Part shown: positions 42,286 to 50,357 of the stretch, one piece after another
Layout of the letters: the number at the start of each line of letters is the position of its first letter
Position numbering within the stretch: position 1 is the first letter of the stretch
Assembly: GCA_015067845.1 (NCBI GenBank)
Contig: SVLT01000001.1
Location: 106,938 to 170,937 of the forward strand
From: Oscillospiraceae bacterium
GTDB lineage: Bacteria; Bacillota; Clostridia; Oscillospirales; Oscillospiraceae
Direction: 5' to 3'
DNA: 64,000 nt
The notes under the pieces: model-generated
What the model was told of the DNA's origin: nothing
Seen by the model: the letters and a program-made list of their open reading frames with translations, nothing else
Databases searched by the model: none
Position numbers and translations under genes: made by a program

Positions 42286-43563
42286 CTAAAATTCCTCCGG
42301 TATTGGCTTGGTCACACCGGTTCGTCGGGCCTTGTCCAGTCCGCCGGTCATGTGTCCTTCCGGGTTTTGCGCAAACTTCGCCCGGCGGATCACATCTTCC
42401 CCAAAGCGATCCCGGAGGGCATCCACCGTTTCATCCAGCTTCAGCTTTTTCTCATACTGCTCCGGGCTGACCCCGGAAAAAAGGTCAAATTGCTGATACG
42501 CTTGCCCCGTGATCCTGGTAATCTGCACACCCAACTGCCGCAGAGGGGTTACTCCATCCCAGGCCTCGTCAAAAATCCGGCAGGCTTCCCGAAAGATCTG
42601 ACCGGTGCTGTTGGTCGTTCCGTTCAACTGAGACTGGTGGGAAAAATGGACGAAATCATTAGTACGCAAATGCACAGCAATACAGCCGCCGCATTTTCCG
42701 TCCTTGCGCAGGCGCATACCGATGGTTTCGCACAGACCCAAAATCACCTGATGGGCCTGCCCATGGGTCACCACATCCGTGGAAGTGGTGACAGAATTGC
42801 CGTATCCCTTGTTTTCTGCCGGCTCAGGGGTCACTGCGTCCGCGTTGCGGCCATTGGCGAAATGCCAGATGGTTTCCCCATGCTTACCCAATTTGCGGCG
42901 GATGAGAGCCATATCCGCCCGGGCAAGGTCTCCGATGGTGTAAATGCCCATCAGCTTCAATTTTCGTTCCGTGGCCGCGCCTACCAAAAACAGATCCCGT
43001 ACCAGTAACGGAAAGAATTTTTCTTCCATTTCTTCAGGAAACAGGGTGTGGACTTTATTGGGCTTTTCAAAATCCCCTGCCATTTTCGCCAGCAGTTTAT
43101 TGCTGGAAATGCCGATGTTCACCGTAAAGCCCAGCTCCTCATTGATACGCCGGCGCATCTGCTCCGCGGCGGTCAGAGGACTGCCCCACAATCTTTGCGT
43201 GCCACTCATGTCCACCCAGGCTTCATCAATGGAGTATTGCTCCACCTTGGGACTGAACTGGCGAAGCATATCGACAAAATGTCGGGACGCCTCCACGTAC
43301 AAGCCGTAATCCGGCGGGATGACCACCAGCTCCGGGCATTTCTCCAGCGCCTGAAACAGTGGCTCACCGGTCTGGATGCCGTACTTCTTTGCCGGGCCGC
43401 TTTTGGCCAGAATAATGCCATGACGGGATTCCTTTTCCCCTGCAACTACCGACGGCACGTCCCGCAGGTCAGTTGTTTCTCCCAGCACTTTTACACGGTA
43501 AGCCGCCGACCAGCTTAAAAATGCCGAGTTGGCATCCACATGAAAAATCACACGCTCTGCCAT
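42286..43563 (-). CDS. dinB: DNA polymerase IV (Y-family)
   Basis: 425 residues from the ATG at 43563, which overlaps the stop of the small upstream gene (TGATG). It is a translesion polymerase. Catalytic motifs: FHVDANSAFLSW (about 6-17, first Asp), YSIDEAWVDMSGT (about 101-113, Asp-Glu), followed by the GISSNKLLAKMAGDFEKPN palm/finger segment and the little-finger domain. It lacks an obvious C-terminal QLxLF beta-clamp motif in the last residues, but QFDLFSG (about 375) resembles one. The promoter carries a LexA-like site. Confidence 0.95.
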   Translation of the reverse strand: MAERVIFHVDANSAFLSWSAAYRVKVLGETTDLRDVPSVVAGEKESRHGIILAKSGPAKKYGIQTGEPLFQALEKCPELVVIPPDYGLYVEASRHFVDMLRQFSPKVEQYSIDEAWVDMSGTQRLWGSPLTAAEQMRRRINEELGFTVNIGISSNKLLAKMAGDFEKPNKVHTLFPEEMEEKFFPLLVRDLFLVGAATERKLKLMGIYTIGDLARADMALIRRKLGKHGETIWHFANGRNADAVTPEPAENKGYGNSVTTSTDVVTHGQAHQVILGLCETIGMRLRKDGKCGGCIAVHLRTNDFVHFSHQSQLNGTTNSTGQIFREACRIFDEAWDGVTPLRQLGVQITRITGQAYQQFDLFSGVSPEQYEKKLKLDETVDALRDRFGEDVIRRAKFAQNPEGHMTGGLDKARRTGVTKPIPEEF

Positions 43564-43829
43564 CAGCACACCTTCCTCATCAGGCACCAGCTATGGGTGC
43601 GAATGGTATATTTCAGTTCAAACAAGGTCTTCTTGCCGTGGACGGTGGCACGGCACAAAAATATCTTCGCCTCTATCCCCACATACTGCACATTTTTGAC
43701 ACTGATCACTTCATCGATATCAATCCGCAGAAGCTGATGAGTTTCTTCCAGCCGCAGTCGCAAGGGCCGGATTTCTCCCCCGGCGCTGCACATGGATATG
43801 ACATCCACCGGACACATTTTCGCTTCCAA
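43563..43829 (-). CDS. small dinB partner protein, unknown function
   Basis: About 88 residues if the TTG at 43829 is used, which has GGAGG seven bases upstream; the ATG at 43835 is too close to that site. The core IRPLRLRLEETHQLLRIDID and the ending FELKYTIRTHSWCL look like a small beta-rich fold (alternating strands). Similar short genes precede dinB in other Clostridia, and its stop overlaps the dinB start, so it is translationally coupled and likely SOS-regulated. It is not the YolD-like family often linked to Y-polymerases. Function unknown. Confidence 0.75.
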   Translation of the reverse strand: MEAKMCPVDVISMCSAGGEIRPLRLRLEETHQLLRIDIDEVISVKNVQYVGIEAKIFLCRATVHGKKTLFELKYTIRTHSWCLMRKVC

Positions 43830-43851
43830 ACCCATCACCTCCTTTTGTTTT

Positions 43852-43880
43852 ATTGTAGCACATTTGTTCGCTATAAGCAA
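43852..43880 (-). promoter_or_regulatory. promoter of the dinB operon with LexA-like operator
   Basis: TTGCTT (43880-43875), 17 bases, TACAAT (43857-43852). The spacer reads CGAACAAATGTGC (43870-43858), one mismatch from the Gram-positive LexA/DinR box GAACNNNNGTTC. Confidence 0.65.
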
Positions 43881-43890
43881 GAGGATTTTC

Positions 43891-43918
43891 TTGACATTCT
43901 TTTTAGAGGTGCTATACT
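43891..43918 (+). promoter_or_regulatory. promoter of the second serine hydrolase
   Basis: TTGACA (43891-43896), 16 bases, TATACT (43913-43918). Confidence 0.75.
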
Positions 43919-43946
43919 GAGCCTATAAGGAATCGGAGGTATAAAA

Positions 43947-45080
43947 ATGGACTTCTCCCCTATTATGTCCTACATAGAGAACACATTGCGCAAAGAAAAG
44001 AATCTACCCGGCTGTGACATCAAAATCATGCGTGGTCACGAGACTTTGCTGCGCTACAATAGTGGTGTGCGGGACTATGACGGTACACAGGCCATCCGCA
44101 ATGATGATATTTATCTCATGTACTCCTGCACAAAACCCATGACCTGTGCTGCAGCTATGCAGTTGATTGAACAAGGGTTGATCGGTCTTGACGATCCCGT
44201 GAGCAAATACCTTCCGGACTTCAAAAATGCCTTTCTCATTGAGAACGGAAAAACCATCCCTCCCAAAAACACCATGACAATCCGCCATCTGTTTACCATG
44301 AGCGCAGGATTGAATTATAGGCGCGACACACAGCCAATCCGGGATGTGATCGACGCCAATCCCCATGCCGGAACATTGGAAATTATCAATGCATTAGTGC
44401 GTTCTCCGCTGGAATTTGAGCCGGGCACTCGTTTCCTTTACAGTATGTGCCATGACGTCCTGGCCGCTGTGGTAGAGGTGGCAACCGGGATGCGTTTTTC
44501 CGAGTATCTGCGTCAAAACATTTGGGATCCGCTGGGTATGAAAGACATCGGCTTCCGGCTTCCTGAAAAGCAAAAGCACCGGCTGGTTGCGCTCTATGAA
44601 TGTGACGGCACACCACATTATGATCCCTTTTCCAGTCCACGGGAATTCAATTTAACCGATTGTTACGAAAGTGGAGGTGCAGGACTTTACTCCACTGTGG
44701 ATGACTACAGTCTCTTCGCCGATGCCATGGCTTGTGGTGGCGTGGGTATTACCGGCAAGCAGATTCTAAAACCAGAAACCATTGACCTTATGCGCTCTGA
44801 GCAACTTAAAAATTATACCATGGATTCCCGGTTTAGCTGTGCCGCAGGCCCCGGTTATGGCTACGGTTTGGGTGTGCGCACCCTCATCGACAAATCCGAA
44901 GGACAGCGCAGCTCCCTCGGCGAATTTGGCTGGGACGGAGCGGCAGGCTCTTATGTAATGATAGACCCCAAATATAACCTCTCCATTTTCTTTGCGATGC
45001 ATGTTCGCCGCTGGCATCATCTTATCGGATTTGGTCATGTCCCTCTGCGTGATTTAACCTACGAAATTCTCGGTTTATAA
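43947..45080 (+). CDS. beta-lactamase-family serine hydrolase (class C-like), second
   Basis: 377 residues with CGGAGG upstream and no signal peptide. SxxK is SCTK (about 60-63), the second motif is YSMCHD (about 162-167), and the third-motif region is GWDGAAGSYV (about 330-339), where an HxG/KTG equivalent reads D-G. Layout and length are those of EstB/class C esterases rather than beta-lactamases. It is a distinct branch from the gene at 14965. Substrate unknown. Confidence 0.88.
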   Translation: MDFSPIMSYIENTLRKEKNLPGCDIKIMRGHETLLRYNSGVRDYDGTQAIRNDDIYLMYSCTKPMTCAAAMQLIEQGLIGLDDPVSKYLPDFKNAFLIENGKTIPPKNTMTIRHLFTMSAGLNYRRDTQPIRDVIDANPHAGTLEIINALVRSPLEFEPGTRFLYSMCHDVLAAVVEVATGMRFSEYLRQNIWDPLGMKDIGFRLPEKQKHRLVALYECDGTPHYDPFSSPREFNLTDCYESGGAGLYSTVDDYSLFADAMACGGVGITGKQILKPETIDLMRSEQLKNYTMDSRFSCAAGPGYGYGLGVRTLIDKSEGQRSSLGEFGWDGAAGSYVMIDPKYNLSIFFAMHVRRWHHLIGFGHVPLRDLTYEILGL

Positions 45081-45083
45081 CCA

Positions 45084-45118
45084 AAACTCCCGTGCTCTTA
45101 CAAAGAGCTCGGGAGTTT
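45084..45118. terminator. bidirectional terminator between convergent genes
   Basis: Arms AAACTCCCG...GCTCTT and AAGAGC...CGGGAGTTT (45084-45099 with 45103-45118) with one T-T mismatch. Confidence 0.75.
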
Positions 45119-45853
45119 CTTGTTGGAAAGCTTAAGGATTCCATAGTAAGCACCGTAAATCACCAGGCACACGCTGAATACGCTGGCTACCACCATGACC
45201 GGCATGATCTCATCGCTAAGGAACGGGAAAATACTGGTCTCGATGAAGAACCAATTATGACCACCGTCGTAAACGGTATTACCGAACCAGGCCCACACCA
45301 GAATCATGAGAATACCCACAAATTCCTTCCAGATCTTGCGGATATCCAGCTTCACTTCTCCGTAGGAAAGATTCAAAACGCCCCAGCAGAACAGAAATCC
45401 GTGATACATGAAGGTCTGGAAAATCAGATAGCAGAACGGCGGCTGACCGCCCAGTGCAGAGCCTGGATAGCACATCCACATCAGCGAGGATGCGACGGAC
45501 AGAACGACCACGGGCGTCTTGATTCCCTTGAACTTGGGATTAAACTGCACGAAGGGCACCATCAATGCCATGATCGTACAAATATTAAAGGGCAACTTGT
45601 ATGCGCTGATGCCGCTGTAACTGTCCGAAAGGGGCATAATAAAGAAGTCTCCCACATAGAAGCCGATAACAAGATAGGCAAAAGTGCGCAAGGTCTTCTC
45701 CTTTGCGCCAGCGGACTTATTCCGCAGAAGCAGTGACAACAGTATGGCTCCGCCAAAGATCACAAAAAGATATGTAAAATGCCAAATATCAAATAGGCCT
45801 ATCTGCAAATCGGATGTGTTTTCACTGAATAACCAAGCAAATAATTCTTTCAT
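45098..45853 (-). CDS. YwaF-like (TIGR02206) integral membrane protein, copy 1
   Basis: 251 residues from the ATG at 45853. About seven hydrophobic helices, with the family-type segment YKLPFNICTIMALMVPFVQF (about 85-104) and YHGFLFCWGVLNLSYG (about 148-163). The same pattern PFxICT..., YHGxLxxWGxLNL is found in the genes at 49602 and 50338. YwaF relatives are polytopic membrane proteins of unknown function. Monocistronic. Confidence 0.82.
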   Translation of the reverse strand: MKELFAWLFSENTSDLQIGLFDIWHFTYLFVIFGGAILLSLLLRNKSAGAKEKTLRTFAYLVIGFYVGDFFIMPLSDSYSGISAYKLPFNICTIMALMVPFVQFNPKFKGIKTPVVVLSVASSLMWMCYPGSALGGQPPFCYLIFQTFMYHGFLFCWGVLNLSYGEVKLDIRKIWKEFVGILMILVWAWFGNTVYDGGHNWFFIETSIFPFLSDEIMPVMVVASVFSVCLVIYGAYYGILKLSNKKLPSSL

Positions 45854-45988
45854 AGCATCCTCCATTGTTGGATATATAAAATTACTATACCACAATACAA
45901 CAAAATTTGACATTAAGGTTTCCTTAAAATTCCGTTGTCAAATCCTCCGCCATCTGCTATGATAATAAAAAAGCGAAAGGAAGTTCTT

Positions 45989-46462
45989 ATGAGACCTGCT
46001 AAAAAAGTATCTGCCTCAATGACAGAGCAGCAATATATCCTCCGCCCTGCCCATATCAATCCCTATGGCCGCCTGTTCGGCGCGCAGCTTTTGAAATGGA
46101 TCGATGAGGTTGCCGGGATCGTGGCGGTACGCCATTGCAACGCCATTGTTACCACGGCCGCCATTGACCATCTGGAATTCAAGGACCCGGCCTATTCCGG
46201 TCAGATGGTCGTTCTTCTGGGACAGATCACTTATGTAGGCCGCACCTCCATGGAAGTGCGTGTGGACACCTACACTGAAGCTCTGGACGGCACACGAAAA
46301 ATGATCAACCGGGCATATCTGACCATGGTCGCCATTGACGAACAAGGTCAGGCCATTGAAGTCCCAACCTTGATTCTGGAAACCGACGAACAGCGCGCCG
46401 AACACGAAGCCGCCATCAAGCGGAAAGAACTACGCAAGCAGCGCCGTTTGGAGCATTTTTAA
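45989..46462 (+). CDS. acyl-CoA thioesterase, hotdog fold (YkhA/YciA type)
   Basis: 157 residues from the ATG at 45989 (GAAAGGAAG upstream). The hotdog motif NPYGRLFGAQLLKWIDEVAG (about 24-43) contains the G..FGG-like turn and the catalytic Asp, and VGRTSMEVRVD lies in the second strand set. The C-terminus is a charged helix (RAEHEAAIKRKELRKQRR), as in YkhA. It hydrolyses acyl-CoA esters in the cytoplasm. Monocistronic. Confidence 0.92.
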   Translation: MRPAKKVSASMTEQQYILRPAHINPYGRLFGAQLLKWIDEVAGIVAVRHCNAIVTTAAIDHLEFKDPAYSGQMVVLLGQITYVGRTSMEVRVDTYTEALDGTRKMINRAYLTMVAIDEQGQAIEVPTLILETDEQRAEHEAAIKRKELRKQRRLEHF

Positions 46463-46546
46463 CGTCTCCGTTCACACTTATTTCATTTGACATTCGACAA
46501 ATTCTGACTTATCATGACTGTATTACAAAAATTGGAGTGATCGTTT

Positions 46547-47269
46547 ATGACTGCCAAGGAAGCCCATCAGGCACAATGGCAAAAGCTGAAAGATGAGCCG
46601 TTACAGGCAAAGCTGAAATATATCTTTACCTATTACTGGGCCGCCATTTTTGGCATAGTGTTTGCCATTATCTTTGTTGTGAGCTGGCTCGTTTTTGCGC
46701 TGACACAAAAAGAAGCCGTCTTGGCCGGATACCTGCTGAACAGCACCACGCAGAGTTCCTACCAAGGCTCCATAGCGGAGGAATTCCTGCAAGATCAGGA
46801 AATCGATACCGATAAATACACATTTGACCTGACATCGGATTCCTACTATCTGGATGCAGAGACCTATGTTCTTGAGAACATAATAACCCGGATGGGCGCC
46901 CAAGATCTAGACTTTATCGTCACAGATATATATACATATACCATGTTCACTGCCCACCTTGCGGATTTGGAAACCATTTTAACAGCAGAACAACTGGAAA
47001 AGTACCGTCCGTATTTTGTTTATGTGGAACAAAGCGCGTTGGACGAACTGACCAACAGTGATGCCGCCGTCGGAATAAAATTGCCGGAGTATTATTTGGA
47101 AAGTACAGATTTGGAAGATCCCGTTGCGATGGGAATCCGTATTCCGGATTCCAGCCGCCTGCTGGATGCGTATTCCTTTCCCATGGAGAATGTGATATTC
47201 GGTATCCCCGTGAGCTGTCAGCGCCTGTCAATGACGCTGGAATTCCTGGATTTCATTTTACAAGAGTAA
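46547..47269 (+). CDS. single-pass membrane protein with extracytoplasmic domain, unknown
   Basis: 240 residues. A charged N-terminus (MTAKEAHQAQWQKLKDEPLQ) is followed by one hydrophobic helix (about 30-52) and an acidic outer domain of about 185 residues (many Asp, Glu, Tyr; YTFDLTSDSYYLDAETYV). In Oscillospiraceae such proteins often lie beside ABC-type or phosphate-associated loci, but no such neighbour is present. I recognise no family. Monocistronic, ending at the terminator at 47272. Confidence 0.75.
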   Translation: MTAKEAHQAQWQKLKDEPLQAKLKYIFTYYWAAIFGIVFAIIFVVSWLVFALTQKEAVLAGYLLNSTTQSSYQGSIAEEFLQDQEIDTDKYTFDLTSDSYYLDAETYVLENIITRMGAQDLDFIVTDIYTYTMFTAHLADLETILTAEQLEKYRPYFVYVEQSALDELTNSDAAVGIKLPEYYLESTDLEDPVAMGIRIPDSSRLLDAYSFPMENVIFGIPVSCQRLSMTLEFLDFILQE

Positions 47270-47271
47270 CG

Positions 47272-47298
47272 AAAAACCACCCCAACGGGGTGGTTTTT
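47272..47298. terminator. bidirectional terminator
   Basis: Stem AAAAACCACCCC/GGGGTGGTTTTT (47272-47283 with 47287-47298). Confidence 0.85.
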
Positions 47299-47299
47299 G

Positions 47300-47779
47300 T
47301 CATGTAAAGCTGATCATGTCATCGATGTCCGCACGCTTGGGCAGGTCGATCATTTTCTTATTTTTCAGGATAATGACATTTATGGTTTTCAGCCGCTTGA
47401 TGGATTTGATGTCCAGGATGTTCACCAACATCGTTTCTCCGTCCGTCAGTCGGGTAAATTGCAGCGTGCAGTCATCCACCTTTTCCAAAGTGAAATCGAT
47501 TTTATTTTCCTCAGCAAGCTTGTCGAAATTCAGGGTGACTGCCTTTTTGGTCTTCACGTAAATAGTAATGTAGACAGCCAGCAAGACGGCAGCCATAGTC
47601 AGTGTCTGAAAACCCATTGTAATTGCTTCCGACGCATTATCCAGGATTCCTGCGATGAAGAAGTACGCACTAAACGGCAGAACGCAGATAGCAAACCAGA
47701 CAAACAGCCGCCCGTTCATCCAGGACAATTCCTTAATCCGTTGCTTAATATCCGATTCAGTTTTAGAATACTCGATCAT
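47300..47779 (-). CDS. two-helix membrane protein with PH-like C-terminus, unknown
   Basis: 159 residues. Two hydrophobic helices (about 23-44 and 55-73) are followed by a beta-rich part of about 80 residues (VTLNFDKLAEENKIDFTLEK, IKSIKRLKTINVIILKNKK) that looks like a YcxB/bacterial-PH-type domain. YcxB-like proteins have this layout and no known function. It is convergent with the gene at 46547. Confidence 0.72.
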   Translation of the reverse strand: MIEYSKTESDIKQRIKELSWMNGRLFVWFAICVLPFSAYFFIAGILDNASEAITMGFQTLTMAAVLLAVYITIYVKTKKAVTLNFDKLAEENKIDFTLEKVDDCTLQFTRLTDGETMLVNILDIKSIKRLKTINVIILKNKKMIDLPKRADIDDMISFT

Positions 47780-47854
47780 AAGAACACTTCTTTCTATAGT
47801 TTTTGGTTATTTTATCACGAAAACTAAGGAATTGCAAGGATATTCAACGCAAAA

Positions 47855-47884
47855 GAAAAAGCCGCCCGTAGGCAGCATTTTTTA
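47855..47884 (-). terminator. distal terminator of the tmRNA tail module
   Basis: Stem GCTGCC/GGCGGC (47876-47861, one G-U), loop TACG, then T residues on the minus strand. Confidence 0.6.
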
Positions 47885-47885
47885 G

Positions 47886-48043
47886 GGTGGACCCGAGGGG
47901 AATTGACTTGCATTTTTGCCTTCGGCAAAAATTATTGTTTGGCTCCGTCCAGCCGTCGCCAGTGGCGCTCATCCGCACCACATTTCTATGTTCAAATCCC
48001 TGTCACCATGCAAAAGACCACCCGTCAGGGGTGGTCTTTTGCA
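47886..48043 (-). repeat. tRNA-tail module, copy 3 (behind tmRNA)
   Basis: Reading on the minus strand: terminator; GGGATTTGAA (48000-47991), the reverse complement of the tmRNA's own T-arm; internal hairpins (including ATTTTTGCC/GGCAAAAAT); and a degenerate direct copy of the tmRNA 3' end (47904-47886, 17 of 19 bases). A terminator ends it. The architecture is that of the modules behind tRNA-Pro and tRNA-Ser, but the internal hairpins differ in sequence. Confidence 0.62.
48012..48040 (-). terminator. terminator of tmRNA
   Basis: Stem AAAAGACCACCC/GGGTGGTCTTTT (48012-48023 with 48029-48040), loop of 5. The palindrome extends outward to 48005 and 48047, so it takes in an inverted copy of the CCA end. 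Confidence 0.85.
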
Positions 48044-48391
48044 TGGTGGACCCGACGGGATTTGAACCCGTGTCCGAAAGCAACTTGGAAGGAACTTCTC
48101 CGTGCGCAGTTTGTTATTTACATTCCCTCAACCCGTCGGAAACAAACACCCTACGGGAATCAGTAGCTTCATGATGCGTGGTATGGGCAAAGCTTACCAT
48201 ACGCACGGTCTCCACTCAAATCACACCCGAGCCCGGCTCGTGGACCTTCCGGGGCGGATGGGCGCCTAATTAGGCAGCCAGAGTAACAATATTATTGTCA
48301 GTTAAATTTAAAAGTTACCCATTTTATCGTGGTTAGGCGCCACGGCACGCTTATCCAGCCTCACTACCCCCGTCGAAACCAGTACGGGCCC
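48044..48391 (-). ncRNA. ssrA: transfer-messenger RNA (tmRNA)
   Basis: 348 nt. The 5' end GGGCCCGTACTGGTTTCGAC pairs as a tRNA-like acceptor with the 3' CGGGTCC, and the 3' end has the T-arm GGGTTCAAATCCC and encoded CCA. The tag reading frame (48302-48270) ends T-D-N-N-I-V-T-L-A-A then TAA, with the usual C-terminal LAA. The first codon of the tag is uncertain, since the expected Ala (GCN) resume codon is not present at the usual place. With SmpB, encoded just upstream on the same strand, it rescues stalled ribosomes. Confidence 0.96.
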
Positions 48392-48436
48392 GGATAGAAA
48401 GGTTGATTTGGGGGTGCAAGCACCCCCATATTTTAA

Positions 48437-48973
48437 TTAGAATCTGCCGTAAGGATCGGGCAGCTTATTGGGTTCGGGATAGGTCTCACCCTTGGTGTCC
48501 ACTGTGATGGAAGCGATCTTCTGCTCCTCCACGGGGCGGTCCTGCATACCGGTCTTGGTTGCAGCAATGGCATCCACCACTTCCATGCCGGAAGTGACCT
48601 TGCCGAATGCGGCATACTGGCCGTCCAGGTGACGGGCATCCTGGTGCATGATAAAGAACTGGCTGCCGGCTGAGTTGGGGCTCTGAGACCGAGCCATGCT
48701 CAGCACGCCGCGCTTATGCTTCAGGTCATTCTTGATGCCGTTGAAGAAAAACTCGCCCTTGATGCAGTAGCCGGGGCCACCCATGCCGGTGCCGTCGGGA
48801 CAGCCGCCCTGGATCATAAAGCCGGGGATGACACGGTGGAAGATCAGGCCGTCATAGTAATTGTGATTTGCCAGATCGATGAAGTTGCGAACGCTCTGGG
48901 GCGCGATCTCGGGATACAGCTCGCCCTCGATGACACCGCCGTTTTCCATAGTGATTTTAAATGTAGGATTCAT
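48437..48973 (-). CDS. ppiB: peptidyl-prolyl cis-trans isomerase, cyclophilin type
   Basis: 178 residues, no signal peptide, so cytoplasmic. Cyclophilin active-site segments: FHRVIPGFMIQGG (about 45-57), with the catalytic Arg, SMARSQSPNSAGSQFFI (about 91-107) and GQYAAFGKV. It lies between smpB (2-bp gap) and ssrA, a frequent arrangement, and may assist folding after ribosome rescue. The C-terminal tail (about 150-178) is longer than in E. coli PpiB. Confidence 0.95.
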   Translation of the reverse strand: MNPTFKITMENGGVIEGELYPEIAPQSVRNFIDLANHNYYDGLIFHRVIPGFMIQGGCPDGTGMGGPGYCIKGEFFFNGIKNDLKHKRGVLSMARSQSPNSAGSQFFIMHQDARHLDGQYAAFGKVTSGMEVVDAIAATKTGMQDRPVEEQKIASITVDTKGETYPEPNKLPDPYGRF

Positions 48974-48974
48974 G

Positions 48975-49436
48975 TCAGTACCTCTCTTTCATAGCCCGGT
49001 CCATTTGACGCTTGGCGTCTTTTTCCGCCGCGGCTTGTCTTTTGTCGTACAGTTTTTTACCTTTGCACAGGCCAACCTTCACCTTCACGCGGCTGCCCTT
49101 GAAATAAACCGACAGAGGGATCAATGTCAAACCGTCCTGCTTCACCTTGCCGAACAATCGCATGATCTCTCGCCGGTGCATCAGCAGACGGCGGGGACGC
49201 CGGGGATCCACATTGAAGCGGTTGCCGTGGTCATAGGGTGAGATGTGCATCTGGTTCAGGAGCAGCTCTCCGTCCTTAATGCCGCACCAGGCATCTTTCA
49301 GGTTCAAAGTGCCCTGGCGGATGGATTTCACTTCCGTACCCACCAATTCAATACCTGCTTCCATTTCCTCCTCCACGAAATATTCGTGATAGGCTTCCCG
49401 GTTGCGGGCCATGACCTTGATGCTCTCCTTTTCCAA
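48975..49436 (-). CDS. smpB: SsrA-binding protein
   Basis: 153 residues from the TTG at 49436, which has AAGGAGGTGAG seven bases upstream; the ATG at 49412 is the alternative. SmpB motifs: [53 protein letters not shown] split here into family blocks, and a basic C-terminal tail ([20 protein letters not shown]) that enters the mRNA channel. It works with the tmRNA encoded 0.6 kb downstream on the same strand. Confidence 0.96.
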   Translation of the reverse strand: MEKESIKVMARNREAYHEYFVEEEMEAGIELVGTEVKSIRQGTLNLKDAWCGIKDGELLLNQMHISPYDHGNRFNVDPRRPRRLLMHRREIMRLFGKVKQDGLTLIPLSVYFKGSRVKVKVGLCKGKKLYDKRQAAAEKDAKRQMDRAMKERY

Positions 49437-49566
49437 ACGCTCACCTCCTTAACTGTTTGTAGTTTCATTATAGCACAACTGTCAAGCAGGTCATACATAT
49501 ACATGATTGAGCAAATTCCAGAAGTTACTATATTTTTTAAGATTATCTTAAAACATTTTTTGTCAC

Positions 49567-49595
49567 TTGAAAGGATTTGTCGAAATATGTATAAT
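49567..49595 (+). promoter_or_regulatory. promoter of the YwaF pair
   Basis: TTGAAA (49567-49572), 17 bases, TATAAT (49590-49595). The predicted start (about 49602) coincides with the A of an ATG, so the first gene may be leaderless. Confidence 0.7.
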
Positions 49596-49601
49596 CAAGG
49601 C

Positions 49602-50357
49602 ATGTTTAACACACAACACATTTTATACATGGTCATTTCTGGCATACTGACAGCCGGACTTTTGTGCCTTGCCAATGCTTACGCAAAGGACGACCAAACC
49701 AAAAACCGAATATTGAAATTTTCTGCAATCATCACAGTTGCGATACATTACAGCAATCTTTGGGTGGACTATTTTACAACAGGAGGAACTGCAACCCTAG
49801 AGAATAACCAACTTCTGCCCGTGTATCCCTGTAATGTGGTCATGTGGATGCTCCTTGTCGCAGCTTTTTTGCGGAACAGGAAGCGTCTGCTGTTTCAGAT
49901 GCTCAGCGAGTTCTGCTTCTACGGCGGCATCATCTGCGGTGTGCTGGGAATCGTGCTGAACACCAATTTTGACAACAATCCCACTTTGGCTGACTACGAT
50001 GTTTTGAAGGGCCTGCTCAGCCACTCCACCATGCTGTTCGGGTGCATCTACATGCTCGTGGGTCGTTTTATAAAAATCCGTGTCTTTAACGCCGTGAGCG
50101 TAGCAGCAGGCGTGCTTACGTTCGTGATCTGCGGAATGGGCGTCAATGCCCTCTATGAGTCCTTTGGTATGGAAGCACCGGACGGAATGTGGTTGCGTGC
50201 AAATCCCTATCTTCCCATCCCGCCCCTTGTCCTTGGGCTGTTGTTTGCAGTAATTCTGTTCTTTGCTCTGCACCTCTGGGACCTGCGCCTGCCCGTGGAA
50301 GAACGCTGGTATAAAAAATTACAACGGAGGAAACATCATGAGAGAATTGTTCTTTAA
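49602..50357 (+). CDS. YwaF-like (TIGR02206) integral membrane protein, copy 2
   Basis: 251 residues from the ATG at 49602; an ATG at 49587 lies inside the promoter. About six to seven helices. Family-type segments are FNTQHILYMVIS at the start and LPVYPCNVVMWMLLVAAFL (about 72-90). The stop overlaps the next gene by 20 bp, so the two paralogs are coupled and may form a heteromer. Function unknown. Confidence 0.82.
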   Translation: MFNTQHILYMVISGILTAGLLCLANAYAKDDQTKNRILKFSAIITVAIHYSNLWVDYFTTGGTATLENNQLLPVYPCNVVMWMLLVAAFLRNRKRLLFQMLSEFCFYGGIICGVLGIVLNTNFDNNPTLADYDVLKGLLSHSTMLFGCIYMLVGRFIKIRVFNAVSVAAGVLTFVICGMGVNALYESFGMEAPDGMWLRANPYLPIPPLVLGLLFAVILFFALHLWDLRLPVEERWYKKLQRRKHHERIVL

